Made by a program: the position numbers and the translations under genes
In this document: in pieces, positions 18,101 through 27,157 of the stretch
Position numbering within the stretch: the stretch's first letter is position 1
Layout: every line of letters starts with the position of its first letter
NCBI GenBank assembly: GCA_036897095.1
Contig: JAYMSP010001985.1
Span: 1 to 27,157 of the forward strand
DNA: 27,157 bases
Direction: 5' to 3'
Source: Plantago elongata
Taxonomy: Eukaryota; Streptophyta; Magnoliopsida; Lamiales; Plantaginaceae
Notes under the pieces: generated by a model
Database searches by the model: none
Seen by the model: the letters and a program-made list of their open reading frames with translations, nothing else
What the model was told of the DNA's origin: nothing

Positions 18101-19699
18101 CTAAATAGACAATTTAAATTAGATGGCGTACTAAACAACCACTAATATATCATATGATCGACTAGTTTTCGAGACGGATACGTTTAATAATGTCACACAC
18201 ATGACACAACAGAATTGCAGCTGAACCTATCAGGCAGACCGACACAATATGCAGCACAGCACAAAAGTTAAGAAAATCAGCTGGTGGTGCTTAGCTGTTG
18301 CCCACATGAACTTTCCACACTTAAAATTAGTACATGCCAGATCAATAATAATTACTCCGATCAAATTTAACATTTAAGTTTGGATCAGAAAATAAATGTA
18401 TAGCATTACAATTTATTTTCCAAGGTGACTCAAACTCAATTAATTAGTCAGAGCGGAATGAACTAACCAACAAAGATACATTTCATTATTCGTTACATAT
18501 GATTACACATTGTTAATCATGCCAAAAAAAATCAAACATCAAACTAATGTTGCACTTCTACCTGGTGGACTACCATATTTGCCTCCAGATTTAGTATCTG
18601 TGTTTGTGTTTGTACAAAAGTCCGACAAGTATACATTGTATTATTTCCGATAGATATACACATTTAGTAACTAGTAGTACAATTCAGTAATGAATTATTG
18701 GATTTTGTTAGATGATATAGTGGTTGTTTGGATTATAATTTTAATGTAATTGTGATTCTGTTGGATTGTTCGGCATTTGAATAACTTATTATAATTAACT
18801 AATTATTTATCAAAACAGAATTAAATACTTTTATAAATCAAAAATTCGGAGATGTACATTTACATAGACATGGTGGTGTGCACTTATCATGGACGGTGAA
18901 GATAAAGCTACTCGATCTAGCTTCCTGCAGTATATATACTTTGGTGCTGAGGTTTTTGATGGTCTCTCTTTTATAATTTTGGTGAGTACTTAAAATTATT
19001 AATAATATTTAACCGATTTAAAAAAAACTCAATCATAATACAATTCTCACTTAATTCAATGACAATTCAATTCTCACTTAATTATCAACCTATAAAATAA
19101 TATACAGTTTAAATTCTATACTAAACGCATATTTTAACAATTCAATTACAATTTAGTTTCCGAGTCCAAAACAGTCACATCCTTATAAAATGTGGACACC
19201 GACAATTGGTATGGGATGGGAATGAGATTTAATTATGTTCTGTACATTCTTTTCTTTTCAATATTTTCACCTTTGTGCATTCAAGTTACACTTGGTGATT
19301 AAATGGAGATGAATGTTTTTATACAGATCAATCAACAATCTCACATAATCAATCAGCTAACATTAACAATCCAGACCAAACCATTAACATAAAAAACGAA
19401 AAACAGACAGTGCATCTGCAAAGTAAGAGAACAATGGTAGTTAGAACGTACTTTGGTAAGAGACAAGCACTCGGTTGCCACCGATAATGAAGGTACAGCT
19501 GATCGGAGCGGCCATTTTTCTGGCAATTGAACTCTCTCTGAATCAACGGACACAATGTGGAGTTGTACAGTGGATAGTGAACGTCACGCACCCAGCTCCC
19601 TTGGAAATAATCACATGCTCCATTTGATTTCTGCCAAAACAACTGGATTGCTAACGAGATTAATAGTATATACTTCTGGTTAATTCTGTTCCTAATCAT
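15113..19699 (-). CDS. TRICHOME BIREFRINGENCE-LIKE (TBL) protein, 5 exons
   Basis: Exons: 19452-19699, 16193-16364, 15831-16006, 15584-15742 and 15113-15401, giving 347 aa; all introns are GT/AG and phases agree (248+172+176+159+289 = 348 codons with stop). Residues about 9-26 are a hydrophobic signal peptide or anchor ([13 protein letters not shown]). The PMR5N/TBL part begins [19 protein letters not shown]. The GDSL-type motif [14 protein letters not shown] (Ser104) is in exon 2 and the DxxH motif [15 protein letters not shown] (Asp326, His329) in exon 5, so the proposed catalytic triad is complete. WHWWNRRG and FQGISPSHY are also family hallmarks. TBL proteins act in the Golgi as O-acetyltransferases (some as esterases) on wall polysaccharides. 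The sequence feels closest to the TBL38 group, but the substrate cannot be told. The gene appears intact; the first intron is unusually long (3,087 bp). Confidence 0.93.
16365..19451 (-). other. Intron 1 of the TBL gene, 3,087 bp
   Basis: Donor AA|GTACGT (19451) and acceptor AACAG|A (16365) flank this long AT-rich intron. I found no conserved coding motif in either strand. It carries the possible hAT-type MITE at 16829-16976 and scattered TACTCC-like ends (17461, 18352) that I could not pair. Growth by transposon insertion is likely but mostly too old to resolve by eye. Confidence 0.7.
16829..16976. mobile_element. Possible small hAT-like MITE
   Basis: The left end CAGGGGCGGACCTGG and the reverse complement of the right end CAGGGACTGATTCAG share CAGGGRCKGA. 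The eight bases on either side, AGTAAATT (16821-16828) and AATACATT (16977-16984), match at 6 of 8, compatible with an old 8-bp target duplication. Ends of the form CAGGGGCGGA are common in plant repeats. The 148-bp interior is AT-rich and non-coding. Superfamily is a guess from the duplication length. Confidence 0.45.
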
Positions 19700-19790
19700 T
19701 TCTCTCTCTAGTGGTGAAGAAGGAGAATTTCTAGAGAGGGAAATGAAAAGGCAGTATCAGTAGCAGTTGTAGCAGAGATGAGAGAGAGAT

Positions 19791-19800
19791 GTATATATAG
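19791..19800 (-). promoter_or_regulatory. Candidate TATA box of the TBL gene
   Basis: CTATATATAC on the minus strand about 95 bases before the start codon, followed by a CT-rich leader (TCTCTCTCTCATCTCTG), a frequent arrangement in plant promoters. Confidence 0.55.
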
Positions 19801-20244
19801 ATAGACCAATGGCTTGGTTGCTTTTTGTACAGTGGACAGAAGTTGTTGTGGCACTATACGACTGTGTGACATGGACACAAGGTATAGGTTGTACCGCGCG
19901 TGGTAGGGAAATGGGAGAGTGACAGTTTATGGGTGGGCTGATTCTGGCCACACCGGATCGAGTTTTGGTACTGGGCCCAAATGGTGATGCAAATAGTTTT
20001 GTTTTCGGACTATGAAACCGGCCCAATATCTGTGCTCCCGGGCTTTGCCTAAGGGTTTGCGAGAGGTTTTCGGTGTGGGGATGAGCAAGTAAAATTGCAC
20101 ACGCGAAGAGATGAACAAGCATCCTGAGAGCATTGTATTAAGCTTCAAGAATTTATACATGACACACACAAATGACACATAGTGCTTCTACCGAAAATGA
20201 ACTTGACAATAGATTAAAAATATACTCTCTACCTATGTAGTTAT
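19801..20244. other. TBL upstream region
   Basis: Promoter-proximal sequence of the TBL gene up to the first recognisable part of the LINE. The minus-strand open frames here (19757-20122, 19927-20178) have no family motif and overlap each other in different frames, so I do not call them genes. Confidence 0.5.
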
Positions 20245-23062
20245 CTCTTTTGTCCCTTCACCGCCTCCACCGCCTAAACTGCCTAATTCTATCCAGTTTC
20301 CGGTGGGGCAGGCTACTTCTCCGGTTGGATCTGTTCTTCATTCGTTTCGCGATAAGCTTACTAGTCAATAGCAACATGTTTATTTCGATGACTGGTTTAA
20401 ATATCTAGATAAACAACCTGTGTTTGATAATTTTCTAGGTGCTTCTCAATTAGATCCAAAAATCCCTTTTGTTTCGTTTTCCCGAGAGGATATATATTAC
20501 TGAATTTGTTAAACCTTTAGACTCAGCTCTTATCATCCAAACAGTTGGGTTGGAAAGAATGATCCCTACTTTGGACAAAAACTTGAAGGGTATGTGGAAG
20601 CTTCAGGAAATATTCAACTTATCCCTCTGAGTAAAGGTTTTTATGTGGTTATCTTTAACAAGTCAGATGATTACTTCAAAGCGTTTGTTGGAGGTCCCTG
20701 GTTTATATTTGATTACTACCTTGTTGTTCAACGCTGGAAATCTAGTTTTGACGTCAAACAAGGACTCTCAGATAACATGGTATTGTGGGTTCAACCGTTC
20801 AATTACCAGATTTACCTTAGGAATTATATCATCCGAAAGCATTATACCGCATTGGCCAACTTCTTGGCAGGCCTGTTAAACTTGATAGTAATACTGCTTC
20901 TGGTATCCGCGGGAGATATGCTCGGATTTGTGTTGAAATCGATGTTGTTGCACCTTTGATTCCGAAAATTCAGATTGGTAATCGTCTTCAAAGTGTGGTT
21001 TATGAGGTTAAATCGGCGTTCTGCATCGCTTGTGGGCTTATTGGGCATCTTAAAGGATCCTGCAATTCTCATACGGACGCGGTCTCTCCGTCGACAGATT
21101 CTAGCGTAAATAACACTTCTAGCAACACTGAGGATACTCAATGGAAGACTGTGGTTCAGAAACCGTTTATTAAGCGACCTAATAAACATGATAATAAACA
21201 TCGAGCTGGATTTTCTTAGAGGCCTCAAAGAACTCAGGAGCTTGCGGGGGATATTACGACATCCTTATCTGAGCCTCCTTCAGGTGCTCGTTCGAATCAC
21301 CATGGTAATAGTACTGTGATGAATAATTCCAAGTTTTCGCTGATGGAGAGGGAACTGAATCTGATAATTCTCATGGCACTACGACAACTGAGGCTAATAA
21401 AGGAGCCCAAAAGGATAATTCAGACCATCTTGTTAGAGTGGCTAATAAAATAGGAGATAAAAGATGGATTCCTAAGAAACCTACCACCCAGATGGATCAT
21501 GTCCAATCGGAAGCAGAGATTGTTGATACGCAGGCAACTACTATTGAGCAAGATTTACCAACTATTGCACAGAAGCAACCTTTAGGCGATCCAACACACA
21601 CTGACAACATGGGCCAAAGCTTGGAAGCAGAGAAAATGGATATGCAGGAAACTACTACTGAGCAAGATGTACCAACTCCTGCATTAGAGCAACCTTTAGA
21701 CAATCCAACCCACACCGAGAACATGGGCCAAGTTGTTGGGCTTTGGAACAATACCAAAGAGAATAATATTACTATTGGGCTTAGTCAGGTTGATAGGGCA
21801 AGTGGACCAGCTGATGACCTATGGGAACAATTCATGACTTGTGATGGGGATAATCAACAGCCTCTTGCTAATGACCAACACCCAATGAATGATAATGAAG
21901 TGGCACTCACTGATCAACATGCTAATGCTGGAGTCACTAGAGCTACACCTAGAGATAGTCATGAGGGGCATGAAAAATGTACTCAAGTGTTGGTGAGTAC
22001 CGAGAAAAAATGGGAAAGTACTACAAACAAAGTTTCAATCTGCTCAAATCACATTACAATCACACTCTACAGAAGACTCTTTACTTTCTCCCCAAGTTGT
22101 ATGCTCAAACCCTAATTCTGAAGATGGCTCCAGGAAGAGAACTATCACCTACCCAACGTCGTCTCGAGGAGATGGCATTGCAAGTGACACCATCATCTGC
22201 GGGGAATCCGGCAACGGCAGTATCAATGACGGCAACTCAACTGGCTCCCAGTTCCACTGCAGTCTCAGTGGTGTCAACTCTGAGTGCAACGGCACGTCCA
22301 TTTGTTCTGAGAATGTTGATGCAGTAGAGGCAAGGGAGTCAGACTCTTGGAAATTGGCCACCTCTCAATTCTCATTTCATCCAGGTCGGCACGATTCAGG
22401 TCCCAATTCCAGTAGCAAATGGACACATGCCTCCGGCACCGAGTGGAATCATGGCAACGACAAGATTCCATCCGAGGGAGCGACCACTGCTTCCAAGGCC
22501 ACCGCGTCTCAATCCACTACATGCACGACCCATCATTCTGAATCGGGGATCCGGCAGGTCAAGGGCTGCAGAATTCTATCGGAGTACTTTGCCCGGCAGA
22601 AATCACGGAAGATCACACGTACCTATGCAAATGCTCCAAGGTCATCGACCAAGGCTAGGAAACCCGGGCTTTGGACCAGGAAGCCCAAGCAATCTGGTAA
22701 GTGGAATCCCAGTGGGACTTCCGCTAGCTCCTCGCTTCCAGTTCCCGCCAGCACCACCACTCCAGGCCCCCTACTTTCGGCCAGTGTTTCCGGGACATCT
22801 GATCGATGCGCCATTTCCTCCACAGATAATAGCGACACAGCAGCAAATCAACGAGAATTCAAAGCTCCTGAGGGTGAACGGGTATCTGTTTCGGATTCCA
22901 TCATTTTATCAGACCCCATTCTTGGTGCAGACTCTGAGGGATTCCGGAATAGTGTCAGTCGGTATCGGTACGAGGACTTTCAGTTTCAGAATGCATTGGA
23001 TGTCCGACATTAGTTGTTTGTTCACCTGGATGCAAACGGAATGTATTCGGAGCCGATGGTGA
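20245..23062 (+). pseudogene. LINE ORF1 remnant (DUF4283-like, zinc knuckle)
   Basis: RNA-binding ORF1 protein in pieces. A proline-rich start (about 20245-20370) is followed by a DUF4283-like domain at about 20580-20860 (IQLIPLSKGFYVVIF, GGPWFIFDYYLVVQRW) and a knuckle CIACGLIGHLKGSC (CX2CX4HX4C) at about 21022-21063. Then comes a low-complexity acidic region with a tandem duplication (21509-21736), and a tail at 22130-23062 that is clearly richer in G+C and proline than the rest. Breaks include stops near 20370 and 20500, a frame change in the DUF4283-like domain around 20860-20950, stop 21217-21219, and a frame change near 22395 between the two open segments of the tail. Confidence 0.8.
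21509..21736 (+). repeat. 114-bp tandem duplication in LINE ORF1
   Basis: Units 21509-21622 and 21623-21736 both start GGAAGCAGAG and contain GAGCAAGAT(T/G)TACCAAC and AACATGGGCCAA. Each encodes 38 residues in the same frame (TTIEQDLPT and TTTEQDVPT, then MGQ). Divergence is moderate, and the duplication preserved the frame. Confidence 0.85.
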
Positions 23063-24503
23063 CGCCACTCGAAAGCGGCATTGTCGGATTCCCACCAACA
23101 CAGTTGTCGGGTGTGTGATATCCCCCCATTAAACCTTCATCGATGAAGTTCTTATTTTGGAATACTCGGGGTGCTAGTCGGATGGTCTTTCGTAATGCTT
23201 TGGACAAGTTAATTCGGGAGCACATGCCGCTGGTGACAGTGGTTATGGATACGTGGATGAGTTACGACATGGCAGAACCATTCATAGACCAGTTTGGATA
23301 TCAAAACACTATTATATGTTCTCCTACTCCGGAAAACCCAAGAACATGCGTGTTTTGGGCTATGTGGAATGCGTGTGATGTGGATGCTAAGTTACATCAA
23401 GCAGGGGATCATGTTTTCCATATCCGAATCAAACAACCAGCGGAGCCTTTTGCTATTGACTTAACTGGGGTCTATCAGCATCCGGTTGTCTCCAACCAGG
23501 AACAAGTATGGCACCATTTATCTCATTTAAGTCATGCTATTTCAAACCCATGGTTGGTCATGGGAGATTTTAACAACGTTCTTTATCCGCATGAGAAATT
23601 AGGAGGGAACGGGTTAATTGGAATCGTAAGAATAGGTTTCTGTCAGTTTTAGCCGATTGTAGGTTACAAGATTTAGGTTTTTGTGGGTCGGTTTTCACTT
23701 GGTCTAATCATTGCTACGCGGTGGATTTTATTTGTGAGCGCCTTCATAGAGCTTGTGGCAATAGCGATTGGCTTAAGTTTTAACCGAACACTGTTGTTAG
23801 GCATTTGTGTGTGTCTGTGTCGGATCTTAAACCTTTATTAGTTGTACTTGCTCTGATTTTCCAAAACCTCCGTGCCATTTCAGATTTGAAAATATTTGGT
23901 GTTTCAATCAATCTTTTAAATCCAAGTTACAACATTTATGGACTTCTACTGATTCTTTTAGTTTAGTTGAGAAAACTAATAGTCTTGCTCAAGATATGAA
24001 AACTTGAAATCTTGCAGAGTTGTCTGATATTTCTAAATATTCGAACCTTAAGTTGAAGGAGTTGGCCCGACTTGATCTTAATATCCCTACTAATTCGGCT
24101 GTGGTTTGGGCCTCAAGAGACTAAGCTTCGTAATAAAATTAATGATTTACTTATGCAAAATAAACTTTTTTAGGCTCAACGAGCTAAACGCAAGCGCATT
24201 CAATTTGGTGATGTGAATACCAAATATTTTCACTCTTTTGCTTCTAATCAACGTCAAAGAAACACCATTCAGGGAATTAAAAATTCAAAAGATGAGTGGG
24301 TTGTTAACCCCCTTTGGTATGTGTAAAGTTTTTCAAGAATTTTTCAAAAACAGTCTGCTTCGACTAATCTGGATTTGTTAGATTTTCCTTCCCTCAAGGT
24401 GCCTACGCTTAGTGAGGCTAAGAATGAACTTCTTTTTAAACCTTTGGATATGGAGGAGGTCAGAAATGTTGTTTGGTCCATTGGACCTGATAAGGCCCCG
24501 GGG

Positions 24504-24574
24504 CATATACCTATCCTGTGCTTTGCGGACGAGGGGGTGTGTGTGCATATACCCATCCTGTGCTTTGCGGACGA
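24504..24574 (+). repeat. Duplicated RT active-site segment
   Basis: A 29-bp segment encoding HIPILCFADE/D occurs at 24504-24532 and again at 24546-24574, with one mismatch (CTATCC against CCATCC), 42 bp apart and in the same frame. The FADD catalytic motif of the RT is in the second copy; the first reads FADE. The duplication sits exactly at the junction of the RT deletion. Confidence 0.9.
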
Positions 24575-25185
24575 CTACTTACTTTTCTGCAGGGCTAGTA
24601 AAAATTCAGTCACAACTCTTCAGTTGCCTCTACTCTTATGGTAAAGCTTCAGGTCAAAATATTTGCTGTCAAAAGTCGTGCATTTTATATTCTCCTAATA
24701 CTTCACCTGCTTTGAGAGGTTTTATTGTGCATTTTTTGGGAGTTATCAATTACGGAAGGGAGGATAAGTACTTAGGTATCCCTTTTTGGTGGGTCATAAG
24801 ACGGTTGACTTATTTCACGGTCTTGTGGATCAAGTCATGAGTAAAATTAATACTTGGTACAATAAATTTTTGTCATATGCAGGGCGTCAAGTTCTTATTC
24901 AGTCGGTTACGTCTACCATTCCTAGCTACCCTATGTCTTTTGCGAAAATTCCTCGTTTTACTTTGGATAAAATTGATTCTATTAACTCCAAGTTTCTTTG
25001 GAATGCTACTGAATACGTAATTCGAAAACTAAAATTAAATGGAATCTGGTGTGTAGGCCTAAGGATTTAGGTGGATTATGCATTCGTAATCTCGACCACC
25101 TCAATAATGCTTTCTTACTTAAACTAGTTTGGAATTTAGTAACTAAACCCCAATCACTTTGGGCTCAGGTAGTAAGGCATAAGAT

Positions 25186-25199
25186 TTTTAAAACTTATG
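25186..25199. repeat. SINE target-site duplication, left copy
   Basis: TTTTAAAACTTATG, identical to 25395-25408. It belongs to the LINE; removing the SINE and one copy rejoins the LINE reading frame as KIFKTYDILHAHQGS. Confidence 0.93.
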
Positions 25200-25394
25200 T
25201 CAAAGTGTTTGTAGCCGAGTGGCAAGCTGAGACACCCGTAACCATGAGGTCACGGGTTCGATTCCCCGAAATGGGTGATTATATTCTCTGAATAGAGATT
25301 GGTGGTGATTTGCATCTAGAATCGATTGATAAATTCGTCTCGTTCAACAATTGTAATTGTAATGCTCTATTTCACGTTAATTAATAAAAAAGTA
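25200..25394 (+). mobile_element. tRNA-derived SINE nested in the LINE
   Basis: A 195-bp insertion with RNA polymerase III promoter boxes near its 5' end: A box TAGCCGAGTGG (25212-25222) and B box GGTTCGATTCC (25255-25265), spaced as in tRNA genes. The A box resembles Ser/Leu-type tRNAs. There is no acceptor-stem pairing or cloverleaf that would make it a functional tRNA. The body is unrelated to tRNA and ends in an A/T-rich tail (AATAAAAAAGTA). Perfect 14-bp target duplications flank it. It needs LINE-encoded proteins in trans. I do not recognise the SINE family. Confidence 0.92.
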
Positions 25395-25408
25395 TTTTAA
25401 AACTTATG
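25395..25408. repeat. SINE target-site duplication, right copy
   Basis: TTTTAAAACTTATG directly after the SINE tail, identical to 25186-25199. Confidence 0.93.
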
Positions 25409-26871
25409 ATATCCTTCATGCCCATCAAGGATCTAATGACAATTGGCTTTGGAAGTGAAAATCATTCTCAAGTTTAAAGAACTTGTTGGGTGGGAGCTTA
25501 GGGATGGTACTGATGTTAACTTCTGGTTCGATAACTGGACAAAGTTGGGCCCTCTTGCTCTCTATGTTAATCAGGATTGTCCCGTTAATGTTACTGTCAA
25601 TGAATTTTTCTGCCATTCTGGTTGGAATATGGATCTTTTGCGATATATTTTACCTCTTGAGATCTGTCAAACTATTTCTGCCATTCATATTCAGCACAAA
25701 CCTGATATGCTTGTTTGGCCTTATGATAATACTCACTCCTTTACTGTTAAGTCTGCCTATAATGTTTTGTGTCGTCAAGATAGTGGGTATCCTAATATTC
25801 CCTGGACTAGAATCTGGAAACTCAATTTGCTTCCACGGATAAGATTTTTCTTTTGGATATCCATTTATGATCGTTTACCTACTGCCAGTAGATTGTTTCA
25901 TCAAGGTTTGGTGCCAGACCCTTTATGTACTCTCTGTTTGGATACTTGTCAAGAGACTTTGGAGTATATCTTTTTTCGGTGCAAAGCTTTTGATTTTCTT
26001 AGGAATTTTTTTTATTGATAATTAGCTTCTGTCTGCGAAGAATCCCATCCAGGTCCTTACTAGTTACACTCTTAATCACCCCAATCAACTTAAAGTCATT
26101 GTAACTTTTTGGTTTATGTGGCGTGCAAGGAATGCTTACATTTTCCAGAACGTCAAGCTTCAGCCTAATTGTATAGTGGATCAGATTTTATGTACCTTGA
26201 AAGATCTCACCTTTTTGTTCCCTTCTAGAGCTAAATAAATGCAACATATTGTCTGTAAATGGGCTGCCCCTCCAGTCCCTTTCATTACACTTAATACATA
26301 TGGTTCTTTCACTAAGGACACAGGGCTTGCAGGTTTCGATTGTGTTCTCAGGGATGAGGGTGGGAATTTCATTAAGGCTCGAGCTGGTTGTTTGGGTCGA
26401 GCAACCATTAGTCAAGCTGAACTTGAAGCTATCAGGCAGGGGTTGCATTTGATTAACAATCCGACTAATGGTTCTTTAATTATCCAATCTGACTCCCAAT
26501 TTGCTTTATACACATGTACAACACGCAGAAAGCCAGAGCTCAGGGGAAGTGAATCTGGAGCCTACACACTCCTCTCCTTGAAGAAATCAATGTCATGCTC
26601 CAGTCCTTGCAACATTACCAATTAGTTTTTGTCTTCCGGGAATGCAATCAAGTGGCTGATGTTCTCGCTAATGTAGGAGTTCTAATGCAGGATGGAGATC
26701 CTAGTAGTACTAACCTTTTGTCTAGTGGAGTTTGTTGTAGTAAATCTTGGAGTTTCCCTCCCAGTTGGTTATGTAATGCCATTAGGTTAGATTGTGAGGG
26801 TGTTTTCTCCTGAGTAGTTCATGTTTAGTTTGTAACATGTACTTTGGATTTATGGTAATGCAGTTGCTTTC

Positions 26872-26885
26872 AAAAAAAAAAAAAA
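26872..26885 (+). other. Poly(A) tail of the LINE
   Basis: A run of 14 A marks the 3' end of the retrotransposed LINE transcript, about 60 bases after the last recognisable coding stop. It confirms plus-strand orientation. Confidence 0.85.
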
Positions 26886-27157
26886 TTATGTTTTCATCAA
26901 ATATCCTTTTAAGTCAACGGATTAAAAAAACAATGGGGTTTTGTAATCTTACAATCATTTTATTTCCGTACCCCCCTCCTTGTATATTATGTATGTTTCT
27001 TATGCTTTCAATTAACTATGATATTTTAAATTATTGTATATGTTATATTGTAATACGGTTTTATGTATTTCAACTCACATGTTGAATGTTTGGTTGGCAA
27101 TCTGTATTTGAATTTTCTCATAAAAATCATTTTGAGGTTGACAACTTAAATATAATA
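26886..27157. other. Right edge, no gene seen
   Basis: AT-rich sequence after the LINE tail. I see no coding motif or repeat that I can support. Confidence 0.6.

Larger units (their letters stand above)
23143..26813 (+). pseudogene. LINE ORF2 remnant: endonuclease, partial RT, RNase H
   Basis: The apurinic-type endonuclease begins MKFLFWNTRGAS and retains WLVMGDFNNV, but the usual catalytic Glu of the V-x-E-T motif reads VVMDTW. A stop near 23650 splits it. RT sequence resumes with LKVPTLSEAKNEL and GPDKAPG (about 24380-24503), then jumps directly to FADDYLLFC, so roughly 200 residues expected in this family between them are absent. Downstream are WYNKFLSYAGRQVLIQSVTS, the SINE, then GTDVNFWFDNW, a zf-RVT-like block (PWTRIWKLNLLPRIRFFFW, DPLCTLCLDTCQETLEYIF), and a plant RVT_3 RNase H. 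There the first catalytic Asp is replaced (LNTYGSF), while Glu in AELEAI and Asp in QSDSQFA remain. Several frame changes occur along the way. Confidence 0.88.
20245..26885 (+). mobile_element. Plant L1-type LINE, decayed and internally deleted
   Basis: Non-LTR retrotransposon with ORF1 (DUF4283-like domain and CCHC knuckle), endonuclease, remnant reverse transcriptase, zf-RVT-like region and RNase H in that order, ending in a run of 14 A at 26872-26885. The 5' limit is the first recognisable ORF1 sequence; the true end may be a little upstream. No convincing target duplication was found around the A-run and the 5' side. Many frameshifts and stops show it is inactive. It lies divergently from the TBL gene, its first recognisable base about 545 bases upstream of the TBL start codon. 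A SINE is nested in it at 25200-25394. Confidence 0.9.

Noticed and set aside
21497..21757. Minus-strand open frame of 86 codons
   Set aside because: It is antisense to the 114-bp duplication in LINE ORF1 and has no motif.
25211..25265. A functional tRNA gene, given A and B boxes
   Set aside because: No acceptor-stem pairing or complete cloverleaf; it forms the head of a 195-bp unit with target duplications, so it is a SINE.
26886..26930. Target-site duplication for the LINE (GATTAAAAA at 26927 resembles 20213)
   Set aside because: The match is short, A-rich and lies 40 bases beyond the A-run, so it does not fit the expected position.

Overview
The window is nuclear DNA of a flowering plant, most likely a eudicot. 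Genes have introns with GT/AG junctions, intergenic DNA is AT-rich, and plant-only families are present: a leucine-rich-repeat extensin, a TRICHOME BIREFRINGENCE-LIKE (TBL) protein, a Ty1/copia element, and a LINE whose ORF1 has a DUF4283-like domain. No prokaryotic operon, CRISPR array or intact tRNA/rRNA gene is visible.

Layout, left to right. 1-299: no firm gene. 300-1190: a non-autonomous DNA element with long inverted arms and an internal tandem duplication. 1455-7028: the first exon of a 2-oxoglutarate/Fe(II) dioxygenase gene (minus strand), now a pseudogene. It is split by a complete Ty1/copia retrotransposon (1874-6978) with 173-bp LTRs, a 5-bp target duplication, PBS and PPT, but broken gag and pol. 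7765-10437: an intact, intronless LRR-extensin gene (minus) with a 12-copy, 45-bp coding minisatellite. 11250-13650: a three-exon gene (minus, 199 aa) resembling the CCG-BINDING PROTEIN 1 (CBP1/MEE14) family. 15113-19699: a five-exon TBL gene (minus, 347 aa) with a 3.1-kb first intron that carries a possible hAT-type MITE. 20245-26885: a decayed LINE (plus), lacking most of its reverse transcriptase and interrupted by a tRNA-derived SINE (25200-25394) with a 14-bp target duplication.

The three intact genes are all on the minus strand, head to tail, but are independent plant transcription units. The gene order has a parallel I recall from Arabidopsis: a dioxygenase next to a pollen LRX gene (At3g19010/At3g19020) and a pollen LRX gene next to CBP1 (At2g15880/At2g15890). 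This suggests an ancestral block dioxygenase - LRX - CBP1 of which each Arabidopsis copy kept part. LRX/PEX proteins act in pollen-tube walls and CBP1 in central-cell control of pollen-tube guidance, so the adjacency is biologically suggestive, though no functional link can be shown here.

I found no clearly new biological system. The most informative features are the layered mobile-element insertions: copia into an exon, SINE into LINE, and MITEs in introns and spacers. The gene models come from reading frames and splice junctions by eye; exon phases sum correctly for both spliced genes.
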